Assembly: GCF_042677865.1 (NCBI RefSeq)
Contig: NZ_JBHUDD010000036.1
Coordinates: 1-64,000, forward strand
From: Lutimaribacter salitolerans
GTDB lineage: Bacteria; Pseudomonadota; Alphaproteobacteria; Rhodobacterales; Rhodobacteraceae
Direction: 5' to 3'
Length of the DNA stretch: 64,000 nucleotides
Part shown: piece after piece, positions 1 through 8,617 of the stretch
How the letters are laid out: the number at the start of each line of letters is the position of its first letter
How positions within the stretch are numbered: position 1 is the stretch's first letter
The notes under the pieces: generated by a model
What the model was told of the DNA's origin: nothing
The model's database searches: none
What the model saw: the letters and a program-made list of their open reading frames with translations, nothing else
Program-made: the position numbers and the translations under genes

Positions 1-82
1 GCTACGCCCTCCCTACGAGACCCCACCCCCGCGTTCTCATCCTGATTGACGCTGGATTCTCAGCCTGTTTGTCGCGCGGCAG

Positions 83-895
83 TTGCTGCCCATGGTCGGC
101 GTGGCCATCGCCACGATCGGGCTGGGCTTTGTGGTGGCCGCCTTCCTGATGCGGATCGCCAAGGTCGATGTGATCACCGCCTCGCTGGCGTCGATCCCCA
201 TGGGCCCGGTCGAAAGCGCGATCCTGGCGGAAAGGCACGATGTGCCGCCCGGTCCGGTAATCTTTGCGCAAACGCTGCGCATCATGCTGCTGGTCGTGCT
301 GATCCCACCGATCATCGTCGCCCTGGATGGCACCATTACCGATCCGGTCGCGGTGCTGCGGGATATGGAATGGACCCTGCCCGGCGCAGCCCTGCTGTGC
401 CTGAGCGGGGTCGTCGGCGCGCTGGTGGCCCGCGCGGTGCGGCTGGCCAATCCGTTCTTCGTTGGATCACTGGCCGGTGCCGCCCTTGCCGCCGCCTTCA
501 GCCTGCCGATCAGCGCCTATCCCTATGCGGTGCTGGTGCTGGCGCAGGTGTTTCTGGGCGTCTGGCTGGGGGCGGTGTTCAACCGCGATCTGCTGCGCCG
601 TGCCGGAGGGTTCATCCCCGGCGCGATCCTCGCCTCGATCCTGCTGATCCTGCTGTGCGTCGTCATGGCACTGGTGATGGCATGGATCACCGGCCAGTCA
701 TGGCAGGTCATGCTGTTGTCCACCGCCCCCGGCAGCGTCACCGAAATGGCCCTGACCGCCAAGATTCTGGATGACGGGCTGGCGATCGTCACCGCCTTTC
801 ACGTGATCCGGATCTTCATCATCCTGCCCTTTGCGGGCACGATCATCGGCCTGACCGCCCGGCTTGCCAAACGCTGGAACCTGCACCCGCGCTGA
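83..895 (+). CDS. AbrB-family (PF05145-type) membrane protein, 5' part missing
   Basis: The product is a very hydrophobic protein of about 270 residues with repeated alternating membrane segments and two similar halves. Motifs such as MGPVESAILAERHDVPP and STAPGSVTEMALTAKILDDG are typical of the AbrB-duplication family, sometimes annotated as AbrB regulators or ammonia monooxygenase-like. Their transported substrate is unknown to me. Family members are about 350 residues, so roughly 80 N-terminal residues are absent. The TTG at 83 is only the first available start codon. Coding character seems to extend back to about position 50, where an in-frame TGA (47-49) blocks it. Either the gene is truncated or frameshifted near the window edge, or the edge is a contig artefact. 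The family call is firm; the start is not. Confidence 0.72.
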   Translation: MLPMVGVAIATIGLGFVVAAFLMRIAKVDVITASLASIPMGPVESAILAERHDVPPGPVIFAQTLRIMLLVVLIPPIIVALDGTITDPVAVLRDMEWTLPGAALLCLSGVVGALVARAVRLANPFFVGSLAGAALAAAFSLPISAYPYAVLVLAQVFLGVWLGAVFNRDLLRRAGGFIPGAILASILLILLCVVMALVMAWITGQSWQVMLLSTAPGSVTEMALTAKILDDGLAIVTAFHVIRIFIILPFAGTIIGLTARLAKRWNLHPR

Positions 896-919
896 CGACC
901 GGCGCGGACCGGGCAGGCC

Positions 920-1990
920 TCAGGTGGCCTGCACCGGCACCGGCCTTGCGCGGACGGAGCCATGCGCCATGGCGCGGCCCGAGACGTCAAAGAACTGCAC
1001 CGCATCGGCATCGGCCTCGATCGTCAGGGTCTGCCCGACCTTCAGAAGGCTGCCGTGCCCGTCGCGCATCACCAGACGATCCGCGCCGATGCGCATGTGG
1101 ATCAGGGTTTCGGCCCCCAGCGCCTCCACCAGCATCACCTCGGCCTCGACGCCCTGACGCCCGATGCGCATCATCTCGGGCCGCACACCGACGGCATCGG
1201 CGCTCGCAGGTGCGCCACCCGCCAGCGAAGCCATGGCCTGCCCCGCCGGTGTGGCGATGTCGAACACGTTCATCGGCGGCGCGCCGATGAACTCGGCCAC
1301 AAAGCGGCTGGCCGGGTTTTCATACAGGTCCATCGGCGTGCCGATCTGCTCGATCTTGCCTTCGGACATGATCACGATCCGGTCGGCCAGGCTCATCGCC
1401 TCGACCTGGTCATGAGTCACGAAGACGAATGTCGCGCCCAGACGCCGGTGCAGATCCTTCAGCTCGGCGCGCAGCTGCGTGCGCAGCTTGGCATCCAGAT
1501 TCGACAGCGGCTCGTCGAACAGGAACACCGCAGGTTCGCGCACGATCGCGCGGCCCATGGCGACGCGCTGGCGCTGACCGCCAGACAAGGCCCTTGGCTT
1601 GCGGTCAAGATACTGCCCGATCTGCAGCGTGGCCGCCGCCGACGCGATGCGACGGTCGATTTCCGCCCGGGGCGTGCCCTGGTTCTTCAGCCCGTATTCC
1701 ATGTTCTTGCGCACCGACATATGCGGATAGAGCGCGTAGTTCTGGAACACCATGGCGATGTCGCGCTCGGCCGGCTCCAGCTTGTTCACCACGCGGCCCG
1801 CGATCTCGACCTCGCCCTCGGAAATGGTTTCCAGCCCCGCGATCATCCGCAGGATCGTGGATTTGCCACAGCCCGACGGGCCGACCAGCACGATGAACTC
1901 GCCATCCGCGATGTCCACCGACGCCCCCGCCACGGCACTGACGCCGCCCGCATAGGTTTTGCCCACATTCTTCAGTTTCAACTCGGCCAT
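920..1990 (-). CDS. ugpC: sn-glycerol-3-phosphate ABC transporter, ATP-binding protein UgpC
   Basis: This is the cytoplasmic ATPase of the glycerol-3-phosphate (and glycerophosphodiester) importer, 356 residues, the usual length. Walker A GPSGCGKST lies at residues 37-45. The signature LSGGQRQR and Walker B VFLFDEPLSNLDAKLR follow, which is the MalK/UgpC type. A C-terminal TOBE/OB region contains VGVRPEMM. It is the last gene of a minus-strand ugpB-ugpA-ugpE-ugpC operon and starts 2 bp after ugpE ends. MalK-like ATPases are similar in sequence; the operon context, with a UgpB-type binding protein, decides the name. Confidence 0.9.
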   Translation of the reverse strand: MAELKLKNVGKTYAGGVSAVAGASVDIADGEFIVLVGPSGCGKSTILRMIAGLETISEGEVEIAGRVVNKLEPAERDIAMVFQNYALYPHMSVRKNMEYGLKNQGTPRAEIDRRIASAAATLQIGQYLDRKPRALSGGQRQRVAMGRAIVREPAVFLFDEPLSNLDAKLRTQLRAELKDLHRRLGATFVFVTHDQVEAMSLADRIVIMSEGKIEQIGTPMDLYENPASRFVAEFIGAPPMNVFDIATPAGQAMASLAGGAPASADAVGVRPEMMRIGRQGVEAEVMLVEALGAETLIHMRIGADRLVMRDGHGSLLKVGQTLTIEADADAVQFFDVSGRAMAHGSVRARPVPVQAT

Positions 1991-1992
1991 GA

Positions 1993-2841
1993 TTATTTCT
2001 CGCTGTCCACAAGGCCCTTCACAAAGAGCCGTTGCATGAAGATGACGACCAGAACCGGCGGCAGCATCGCCAGTACCGTGACCGACATGATGTAGTTCCA
2101 GTTCGGTTCGCTGTCGACGACGTCGGCCATGCGCTTGATGCCTGCGACGATGGTCTGATAGCTGTCATCGGTGGTGACAAGGATCGGCCAGAGATACTGG
2201 TTCCAGCCATAGATGAAAAGGATCACGAACAGCGCCGCGATATTGGTCTGCGACATCGGCAGCAGGATGTCCTTGAAGAACTTCATCGGCCCTGCCCCGT
2301 CGATCCGGGCGGCCTCCGTCAACTCGTCGGGGATGGTCAGGAACACCTGACGGAACAGAAAGGTCGCGGTGGCCGAGGCCATCAGCGGCACGGTCAGACC
2401 GGTGTACGAGTTCAGCAGGTTCAGGTTCGAGATCACCTCGAACGTGGGCACGATGCGCACCTCGACCGGCAGCATCAGCGTGATGAAGATCATCCAGAAG
2501 GCCAGCACCCGGAACGGAAACTTGAAATACACGATGGCAAAGGCCGACAGGATCGAGATCGCGATCTTGCCGAAGGCAATCGCCAGCGCCATGATCATCG
2601 AGTTCGTCAGCATCACCCCGATGGGCACCGACATCTGCGAGGACACGCCGCCCTGAAACACCCCCGTGTAGCTTCCGGCGATGTTCGCGCCGGGCAACAG
2701 CGGGATGGTGCCGCTGACAAAGGCCGATGGCTCGTGCGTCGAGGCGATGATCGCCACGTAAACCGGAAAGGCCACGATCAGCACGCCCAGGATCAGGACG
2801 GCATGGGCCAGATAGTCTAGCCAGCGTTGATTTTCGACCAT
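1993..2841 (-). CDS. ugpE: sn-glycerol-3-phosphate ABC transporter permease UgpE
   Basis: Inner-membrane permease of 282 residues with about six membrane segments. The EAA loop reads ELTEAARIDGAGPMKFFKDILLPM near residues 180-200, the docking site for the ATPase. The C-terminal MQRLFVKGLVDSEK is characteristic of MalG/UgpE-type permeases. It sits between ugpA (12 bp gap) and ugpC (2 bp gap) on the minus strand. The C-terminal VKGL-type ending distinguishes it from the UgpA partner. Confidence 0.9.
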   Translation of the reverse strand: MVENQRWLDYLAHAVLILGVLIVAFPVYVAIIASTHEPSAFVSGTIPLLPGANIAGSYTGVFQGGVSSQMSVPIGVMLTNSMIMALAIAFGKIAISILSAFAIVYFKFPFRVLAFWMIFITLMLPVEVRIVPTFEVISNLNLLNSYTGLTVPLMASATATFLFRQVFLTIPDELTEAARIDGAGPMKFFKDILLPMSQTNIAALFVILFIYGWNQYLWPILVTTDDSYQTIVAGIKRMADVVDSEPNWNYIMSVTVLAMLPPVLVVIFMQRLFVKGLVDSEK

Positions 2842-2853
2842 GATCCTGCCTCC

Positions 2854-3741
2854 TCAGTAGTTCACACGACGTTCCACAAAGCGGAACTGGATGACAGTCA
2901 GGGCGATGACAAGCACCATCAGGATCACCGACTGCGCCGCCGAAGACCCGAAATTCAGCCCGACAAACCCGTCCTTGTACACCTTGTAGACAAGGATGTT
3001 GGTGGCCTGCGCCGGTCCGCCCTCGGTGGTGGCGTCGATCACGGCAAATGTCTCGAACAGGGTGTAGACGATGTTGACGACCAGCAGGAAGAAGGTCGTG
3101 GGCGACAGCAGAGGCAGCGTGATGCTCCAGAACCGCTTGAACGGTCCGGCACCGTCGATGGCCGCGGCCTCGCGCAGGCTGTTGGGAATGGATTGCAGCC
3201 CCGCGACAAAGAACAGGAAATTGTAGCTGATCTGCTTCCACGCGGCGGCGATCACCACAAGCACCATCGCGTCATTGCGCGACAGCGAATGGTTCCAGTC
3301 ATAGCCGAACAGGTTTTCAAGGATATAGGGCATGATGCCGATGGTGGGGTTGAAGATGAACCACCACAGGATACCGGCCACGGCGGGGGCCACCGCATAG
3401 GGCCAGACCAGCAGCGTGGTATATCCGCGACTGCTGCGGATCATCCGGTCGACCGCCAGCGCAAGGACAAGCGAGGTCACAAGCGCCAGTATCACGGTCG
3501 AGATCGAAAAGACGACCGTCACCTTCATCGCGTTGACGTATTCGGGATTGTCGAACAGCCGGGTGTAGTTGCGCATCCCGACAAAGGTCGAGGACATGCC
3601 AAAGGCATCTTCGCGCAGGAAGGACTGCCGCACCGCCTGTGCCGCAGGCCAGAGAAAGAAGATGCCCGTGATGATCAGCTGCGGCGCAAGCAGCAGGTAA
3701 GGCAGGCCCTTGCCGCCGAATATCGTGCGTTTCGTCTGCAT
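2854..3741 (-). CDS. ugpA: sn-glycerol-3-phosphate ABC transporter permease UgpA
   Basis: First permease of the importer, 295 residues from the chosen ATG at 3741 (MQTKRTIFGGKGLPYLL). An EAA loop (SLREAAAIDGAGPFKRFW) is present and the C-terminus is FRFVERRVNY, as in UgpA/MalF-type permeases. The chosen start has a GGGGGA ribosome site a few bases upstream. A more distal in-frame ATG at 3777 lies inside the intercistronic hairpin, so I reject it. The gene follows ugpB and precedes ugpE. Confidence 0.9.
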   Translation of the reverse strand: MQTKRTIFGGKGLPYLLLAPQLIITGIFFLWPAAQAVRQSFLREDAFGMSSTFVGMRNYTRLFDNPEYVNAMKVTVVFSISTVILALVTSLVLALAVDRMIRSSRGYTTLLVWPYAVAPAVAGILWWFIFNPTIGIMPYILENLFGYDWNHSLSRNDAMVLVVIAAAWKQISYNFLFFVAGLQSIPNSLREAAAIDGAGPFKRFWSITLPLLSPTTFFLLVVNIVYTLFETFAVIDATTEGGPAQATNILVYKVYKDGFVGLNFGSSAAQSVILMVLVIALTVIQFRFVERRVNY

Positions 3742-3756
3742 CGGTCCCCCGCGATG

Positions 3757-3787
3757 AAAAAGCCCGCGCCGCGACATGCGCGGCGCN
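3757..3787 (-). terminator. GC-rich hairpin plus T-run between ugpB and ugpA (attenuator-like)
   Basis: An 8-bp perfect stem, GCGCCGCG at 3766-3773 paired with CGCGGCGC at 3779-3786, encloses a 5-nt loop. On the minus strand it is followed by GGGC and five T residues. This looks like a partial terminator or mRNA-end stabiliser that would favour ugpB transcript over the downstream permease genes. The ambiguous base N at 3787 abuts the stem. Confidence 0.65.
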
Positions 3788-5092
3788 GAAGTCGCGGATC
3801 AGCGCGTTGCCACGCTCGACCACGGCGTCAAGTGCGCCCTGTGCGTCCACATCACCGGCCAGAAGGCGCTGGAACTCTTCGTCGATCACGGTGCGGATCT
3901 GGACGTAGTTGCCAAAGCGCAGCCCGCGCGAGTTCTCGGTCGGCTCGTTCAGCGTCATCTGCTGGATCGACACCTCGGCACCGGGAGTGGCCTCGTAATA
4001 GCCCTGCTCCTTGCCCAGGTCATAGGCTGCCTGTGTGATCGGCAGATAGCCGGTCTGCTGGTGCCATGCGGCCTGAACCTCGGCCGAGGACAGGTAGTTG
4101 AAGAACGCGGCAACACCTTCCAGCTCCTCGTCCGAGGCACCCGACAGAACCCACAGGGTCGCGCCGCCGATGATCGAGTTCTGCGGTGCACCCTCGACAT
4201 CGTCATAGTAGGGCAGCATGCCAAAGCCGACTTCGAAATCGGTGTTTGCCAGCACACCCGCACGCGACGCGGACGAGTTCATGTACATCGCACATTCCTG
4301 CGCGTAGAACGCCGGCGGGGCATCTGCACCACCACCCGGGCCGCCATAGCGGAACACGCCGTCCTGCTGCCAGCTTGCCAGGTTGTCCCAGTGACGCACC
4401 TGAACCGCGCCATTCACGGTCAGCTCGGTCTCCAGCCCGCCAAAGCCGTTCTGCAGCGTGCCGATCGGCTGGTTGTGCCAGGCCGAGAAGTTTTCCAGCT
4501 GCGCCCAGCTGACCCAGCCGGTGGTGAAGCCACATTCAGCCGCGCCCGATTCCATGATCTGACGCGAGAACGCCTCGACATCGGCCCAGGTTTCGGGGGC
4601 GACTTCGGGGTCCAGACCGGCTTCTTCAAAGACGGCCTTGTTGTAGTACATGATCGGCGTCGACGAGTTGAAGGGCATCGACAGCATGTTGCCCTCGGGA
4701 TCGGCGTAATAGCCGACAACGGCGGGCAGGAAGGCATCGGGATCGAAATCCGCGCCGGTCTGTTCCATCAGCTGGTAGACGGGCACGATGGCGCCTTCGG
4801 CGGCCATCATGGTGCCGGTGCCGACCTCGAACACCTGCACGATGTTGGGCTGCTCGCCCGCGCGGAACGCGGCGATCGCGCCGGTCATCGTTTCGGTATA
4901 GCTGCCACGATAGGACGGCAGAACTTCGTAATCGGACTGCGAAGCGTTGAAATCGGCGACGATCCCTTCAAGGATCTGGCCCAGCTCACCGCCCATGGCG
5001 TGCCACCAGTCGATCTGGGTCTGGGCATTGGCATGCGCGCTCAGCGCAAGGACGCTGACGGCACTTGCCGCCGCAATCTGGCGAATCTTCAT
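3788..5092 (-). CDS. ugpB: sn-glycerol-3-phosphate periplasmic binding protein UgpB (3' end ambiguous)
   Basis: Periplasmic solute-binding protein of about 434 residues with a Sec signal peptide (MKIRQIAAASAVSVLALSAHANA). The mature part begins QTQIDWWHAMGGELGQILEG, and the IDWWHAM motif is typical of UgpB. The start at 5092 is supported by GGAGGAG about 7 nt upstream. Recognisable UgpB sequence ends at about NALIRDF next to the single N at 3787. With the N read as any one base the frame runs on through the hairpin and into ugpA, which is implausible, so the stop codon was probably lost at the N. A Pho-box-like element lies upstream. Confidence 0.88.
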
Positions 5093-5402
5093 GTGTTTCT
5101 CCTCCGGCCGGAAGCCCGGCGCTTGGTTCGGTCAGGAAACGATGGGCAGCCCTCACGGCTACCCCTCAGACCGCCGTCTATCCGTCTTTTGTGACACATA
5201 TGTTACAACAGCCCGCCTGCGCGACATGACCCAAGGGAAAATCAACCAAAAGGTCAGAATTTCAGCAGGGGGCAGACCCGCGCGATGCGCATCTTGGGCG
5301 TGGCAGATCAATCCATTGGAATTTCAAGGTAAAAACAGACAGCCACCACAAACCCCGCTGGCGCGCAAGCACCGCGCCCGCAACCCGGCCACACTCCGGC
5401 AA
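5093..5402. promoter_or_regulatory. 310-bp intergenic region: ugpB promoter region, no gene seen
   Basis: This gap separates the ugpB start from the 3' end of the hybrid kinase gene. Next to ugpB it holds the ribosome site (GGAGGAG) and, at 5189-5208, the Pho-box-like element listed separately. The remaining ~190 bp are somewhat more AT-rich than the flanking genes. I find no convincing ORF or further hairpin in them. Confidence 0.5.
5189..5208 (-). promoter_or_regulatory. Pho-box-like direct repeat upstream of ugpB
   Basis: Read on the minus strand, TGTAAC is followed by TGTCAC with an 11-bp period (TGTAAC-ATATG-TGTCAC). This matches the repeat unit and spacing of PhoB boxes (CTGTCAT-type repeats every 11 bp). 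It lies about 100 bp upstream of the ugpB start. ugp genes are classical phosphate-starvation genes, which supports the reading. The same bases can be read as an imperfect dyad, TTGTGACA-N4-TGTTACAA, so a repressor operator is the alternative. Confidence 0.5.
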
Positions 5403-7922
5403 TCACGTCCGACCGGCCTGCGCGACCTCCAGCGCGGCGCAGGTAGCATGCATCAGCGAGGGCAGATCGCCGGTCGGCGGCGGGGCCGCATCGCCTTGCA
5501 TCAGCGCGGCTTCAAGGTCGGACAGACGTGCGTGCAACCGTTTCGCGCCCGCAATCGCCGCAGCCCCTGCAAGCGCATGGGCATGGCGACGCAACAGCTC
5601 CGGGGGCGCGGTGCCCTTCTGCAATATCCCCACCAACGCCTCGGCCTCCTTGCGAAAGCCCGCGACAAAGGCCGCGCGGGCCGGTCCGTCCAGCGTGCGC
5701 GCCAAGCCGTCCATCCCCGCCGGATCAAGCACCGGCAGCCCCTGCCCGTCCTCTACCGGGCGCATGGGCCCATCAACGGACTGGCCGCGCAACAAGGCGC
5801 GCAGCCCCGCCCAGGTCACCGGCTTGGTCACCACCTGGTCAAACCCCGCCGCCGCCGTGTCGGGATCATCGGCGGCATGGATATGCGCGGTCAGCGCCAC
5901 GATTCGCGTGGTTGCATTGGGGGCACCGGTCTGCCGGATCGCGCGGGCCGCTTCGGCCCCGTCCATCACCGGCATCGAGATATCCATCAGGATCAGGTCA
6001 TAGGCAGCGGCCTGGGCCGCCGCCACGCCCTGCGCACCATCTGCGGCCTCGTCCACGATATGGCCATCCTTTTCCAGCATCTCGCGCAGGATAAAGCGGT
6101 TCACCGGGTTGTCCTCGACCACCAGCACCCGGGCCGCACGGTCCGCCGCGCCATCCGGCCCCTTGTCAGGCCCTTGAAACGCCTCGCCTTGCGCCCCGCG
6201 CAACACGGGCAACGGCAGGCGCACCCAGAACACGCTGCCCGACCCGGGTTCGCTTTCGACGCCGATCTCGCCGCCCATGGCCTCGACCAGCCGCCGGGTG
6301 ATCCCAAGGCCCAGCCCCGTGCCCTCGCGCACCATGCCGTCAGCCGGCTCCAGCCGCACGAAATCGTCAAAGATCCGGTCCTGCCCTTCGGGGGCGATTC
6401 CGATGCCGGTATCGGTGACCTGGATTTCCACCACCGGGACCACGCCCATGCCCCCGGCCGATATCTCCAGCGTCACGCTGCCGTCGGGCGTGTGTTTCAG
6501 CGCGTTGTCCAGCAGGTTGGTCAGGATCTGGCGCAGCCGCACAGGATCGCCCTGAACGCGCGCCCCCGCAGGCAGATGCACCATGTGATGCAACTGCACC
6601 CCCCGCGCCTTTGCCGCCGGGGCAAACCCGCGTATGACGCCCCGGCTCAGCGCCTCCAGATCCACCGCCTCCTGGCGCAGCACGACGTCGGACGATTCTA
6701 TCTCGGTGAAATCCAGCACCTCGTTCACATGGCCCAGCAGGGTTTCGCCCGACCCTTCCAGTATATCCAGATAGTCGGACATCCGGCCCCGCCCCGCCCC
6801 GTCAGCCTCGGCGCGCAGCAGGTCGATCACCCCAAGGATGCCATTCAGCGGCGTGCGCATCTCGTGGCTCATGACCGCCATGAACCGCGCCTTGGCCCGC
6901 TCGCCCGCCAGCGCCCGGTCGCGGCTGTCCTTCAGATCGCGCTCGTTCGCCAGCCGGTGCGAGATATCGCGGAACACATACACCCGCACGACCCCCAGCA
7001 GCGTCTGCTCCTCGCCCAGCGATGCCTCCAGCGGCACGATGCGGCTGTCGCTGCACCGGCCCTTCACGCGGCTGCGCCGCTCGGCCGCGTCCAGCGTCGA
7101 CACATCCGCCAGATCCTCGATCGGCTGGCCCAGAGCCGCGCTGCGCGACAGACCGAACAGCCCTTCCGCAGCGGCGTTGAACTCGGTGATACGGTTGGCA
7201 CCATCGGTCACCACGATGGCATCCTGCGAGGTTGTGACGATGGTGGACAGCCGGGTTGTGGTCTGCCGCAACTCGTTCGCCTGCGCGCGCGACATGCGAA
7301 ACTGCCGCCACACGATCAGCGTCAGCCCCGCCATGAACCCCATCAGCAGCACCGCCACCACGGCAAGGTTGCGCAGCGCCATGAACACATCGTTGCGCAG
7401 CGCCTCTTGCTGCATCGCCACCCCGTGCGTGACGCGCGAGGCAATGGCGTGCACGTCGGCGCGCAGATCCGGCAACAGGTCCATCATCCGGTCGGTCGCC
7501 GCCATCAGTTCGGCGTCGCTGCCGTCGATCACCGGCAGCAGTCCATCCATGCGCGTTCCCAACGCCTCCACGACCGCAGTCGATTCGGCCGCCCGCACCT
7601 GCGCGCGATACAAGGGCGCGTCGCGCAGGATTTCCAGCCGGCTGTACAGCACGTCAAAGGCAAAGCGGATGTCATCCGGGGTCGATTGCCCGGCCCGCGC
7701 ACTCAGCACCACGCGCTGAAGCTCAAGGATCTCGACCTCGGTCTGGGAGACGATCCACGTGATGTTGTCATCGCCGCTGGTGGCCAGGGCGCGCAGCTCG
7801 GGCACGACGCGCATGGTCAGGTTCACCGACAGCAGCAGCGACAGGCCGATGCCCAGCACAAGGGCCGAGACCGGCAGCCAATCAAGGCGCCACCGCCACA
7901 GCCGTGCACGCAAATTCGCCAT
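5403..7922 (-). CDS. TorS-like hybrid sensor histidine kinase (sensor-PAS-HisKA-HATPase-REC-Hpt)
   Basis: Membrane-bound tripartite phosphorelay kinase of about 839 residues. Two membrane segments (about 16-36 and 185-205) flank a largely helical periplasmic region. A PAS-like region (about 230-335) follows. HisKA carries phospho-acceptor His353 in MSHEMRTPLNG. HATPase has NLLDNALKHT, DTGIGI and GTGLGLGI. The receiver has Asp647 in LILMDISMPVMDG, and the Hpt domain has His782 in HAHALAGAAAIAGA. I prefer ATG 7922 over the TTG 12 nt upstream because GGGGGCCGAG precedes it. It lies 27 bp after the sulfite-oxidase-fold gene on the same strand. The LuxR-type regulator at 8618 is the obvious partner. 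The ligand is unknown; TorS-like architecture alone does not prove TMAO sensing. Confidence 0.85.
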   Translation of the reverse strand: MANLRARLWRWRLDWLPVSALVLGIGLSLLLSVNLTMRVVPELRALATSGDDNITWIVSQTEVEILELQRVVLSARAGQSTPDDIRFAFDVLYSRLEILRDAPLYRAQVRAAESTAVVEALGTRMDGLLPVIDGSDAELMAATDRMMDLLPDLRADVHAIASRVTHGVAMQQEALRNDVFMALRNLAVVAVLLMGFMAGLTLIVWRQFRMSRAQANELRQTTTRLSTIVTTSQDAIVVTDGANRITEFNAAAEGLFGLSRSAALGQPIEDLADVSTLDAAERRSRVKGRCSDSRIVPLEASLGEEQTLLGVVRVYVFRDISHRLANERDLKDSRDRALAGERAKARFMAVMSHEMRTPLNGILGVIDLLRAEADGAGRGRMSDYLDILEGSGETLLGHVNEVLDFTEIESSDVVLRQEAVDLEALSRGVIRGFAPAAKARGVQLHHMVHLPAGARVQGDPVRLRQILTNLLDNALKHTPDGSVTLEISAGGMGVVPVVEIQVTDTGIGIAPEGQDRIFDDFVRLEPADGMVREGTGLGLGITRRLVEAMGGEIGVESEPGSGSVFWVRLPLPVLRGAQGEAFQGPDKGPDGAADRAARVLVVEDNPVNRFILREMLEKDGHIVDEAADGAQGVAAAQAAAYDLILMDISMPVMDGAEAARAIRQTGAPNATTRIVALTAHIHAADDPDTAAAGFDQVVTKPVTWAGLRALLRGQSVDGPMRPVEDGQGLPVLDPAGMDGLARTLDGPARAAFVAGFRKEAEALVGILQKGTAPPELLRRHAHALAGAAAIAGAKRLHARLSDLEAALMQGDAAPPPTGDLPSLMHATCAALEVAQAGRT

Positions 7923-7949
7923 CTCGGCCCCCAATTCCCTGCCGTCAGG

Positions 7950-8519
7950 TTACGGCGCGATCTCGATCCGGTCCAGTTGCCAAATGCTTTGCGCATAGAT
8001 CGATTCGGTGCGAAAGGCCGGGTTGCCGTCATACGGGTACACCAGCCAAAGCGGCCCCTTGTCGCGCACCGACATCGCCGCACCGTTGCGCTGTGTCGCG
8101 ATCAGCGCCCCGTCGCTGCGCACGTCGCGCGCCGCGATCTCGATCACATAGGCGTTCCTGGCGTGCAGGGTCAGGGTGCCATCCTCTATTCCCAGACAGC
8201 GCATCATCGTCTTCAGCCGCACGCCCCGGAACACCTGCTCGCCGTCGGTCCACAGTGTCCGGGTGCGGAACCCTTCCTGCGGCAGGGCGTCCAGCGCGGC
8301 GCGATCCATCGCGATGTGGTGGCCCTGCCCGTCCTGACCGCCCCGTACCGATATTTCCAGCAACACAGGCCCCTTCGGTTCTGGCAGGTCACAGGCCACG
8401 TCCGGTGGTACCTCCCGTTTCGACGCATCGGGCAGACTCACCCAGATCACCGCCGCCGCCAAAATCACCGTCATCACAAGGATGCCTGCCATCCGCATTC
8501 GTATGTTCGCGCCTCCCAT
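7950..8519 (-). CDS. Sulfite-oxidase-fold (molybdopterin-binding-like) periplasmic protein
   Basis: Small protein (189 residues; 182 if the ATG at 8498 after GGAGGCG is used) with one N-terminal membrane anchor or signal (MAGILVMTVILAAAVIWVSL). Its domain resembles the oxidoreductase molybdopterin-binding fold: LLEISVRGG, FRGVRLKTMMRCLGI, and the C-terminal GPLWLVYPYDGNP...IWQLDRIE. Catalytic members carry a molybdenum-ligand Cys before the W..G..GV.L stretch. Here the corresponding region (RTRTLWTDGEQVFRGV) has no Cys, so enzymatic activity is doubtful. It is transcribed with the TorS-like kinase, which suggests a periplasmic sensory partner. That role is inference. Confidence 0.7.
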   Translation of the reverse strand: MGGANIRMRMAGILVMTVILAAAVIWVSLPDASKREVPPDVACDLPEPKGPVLLEISVRGGQDGQGHHIAMDRAALDALPQEGFRTRTLWTDGEQVFRGVRLKTMMRCLGIEDGTLTLHARNAYVIEIAARDVRSDGALIATQRNGAAMSVRDKGPLWLVYPYDGNPAFRTESIYAQSIWQLDRIEIAP

Positions 8520-8617
8520 GCGCGTTTTTTCTACTCAACTTATCAAGAGACAAGTTTGACGGATTCAGATACCTATGCAGAGGAATAGGGTTAACGTAGA
8601 GGAAGCCGGACCGGGTC

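Noticed and set aside
3742..3777. Upstream in-frame ATG of ugpA at 3777
   Set aside because: It lies inside the intercistronic hairpin and lacks a ribosome site, whereas ATG 3741 has GGGGGA upstream.
3317..3786. UgpB extended through the N into ugpA
   Set aside because: The extension is an out-of-frame reading of ugpA with no UgpB similarity. It exists only because the stop is lost at the ambiguous base.
4947..8588. 1,213-codon open frame on the plus strand
   Set aside because: It is antisense to ugpB's 5' end, the hybrid kinase and the sulfite-oxidase-fold gene, all of which have clear motifs. Its His/Arg/Gln-rich translation is the usual shadow in GC-rich DNA.
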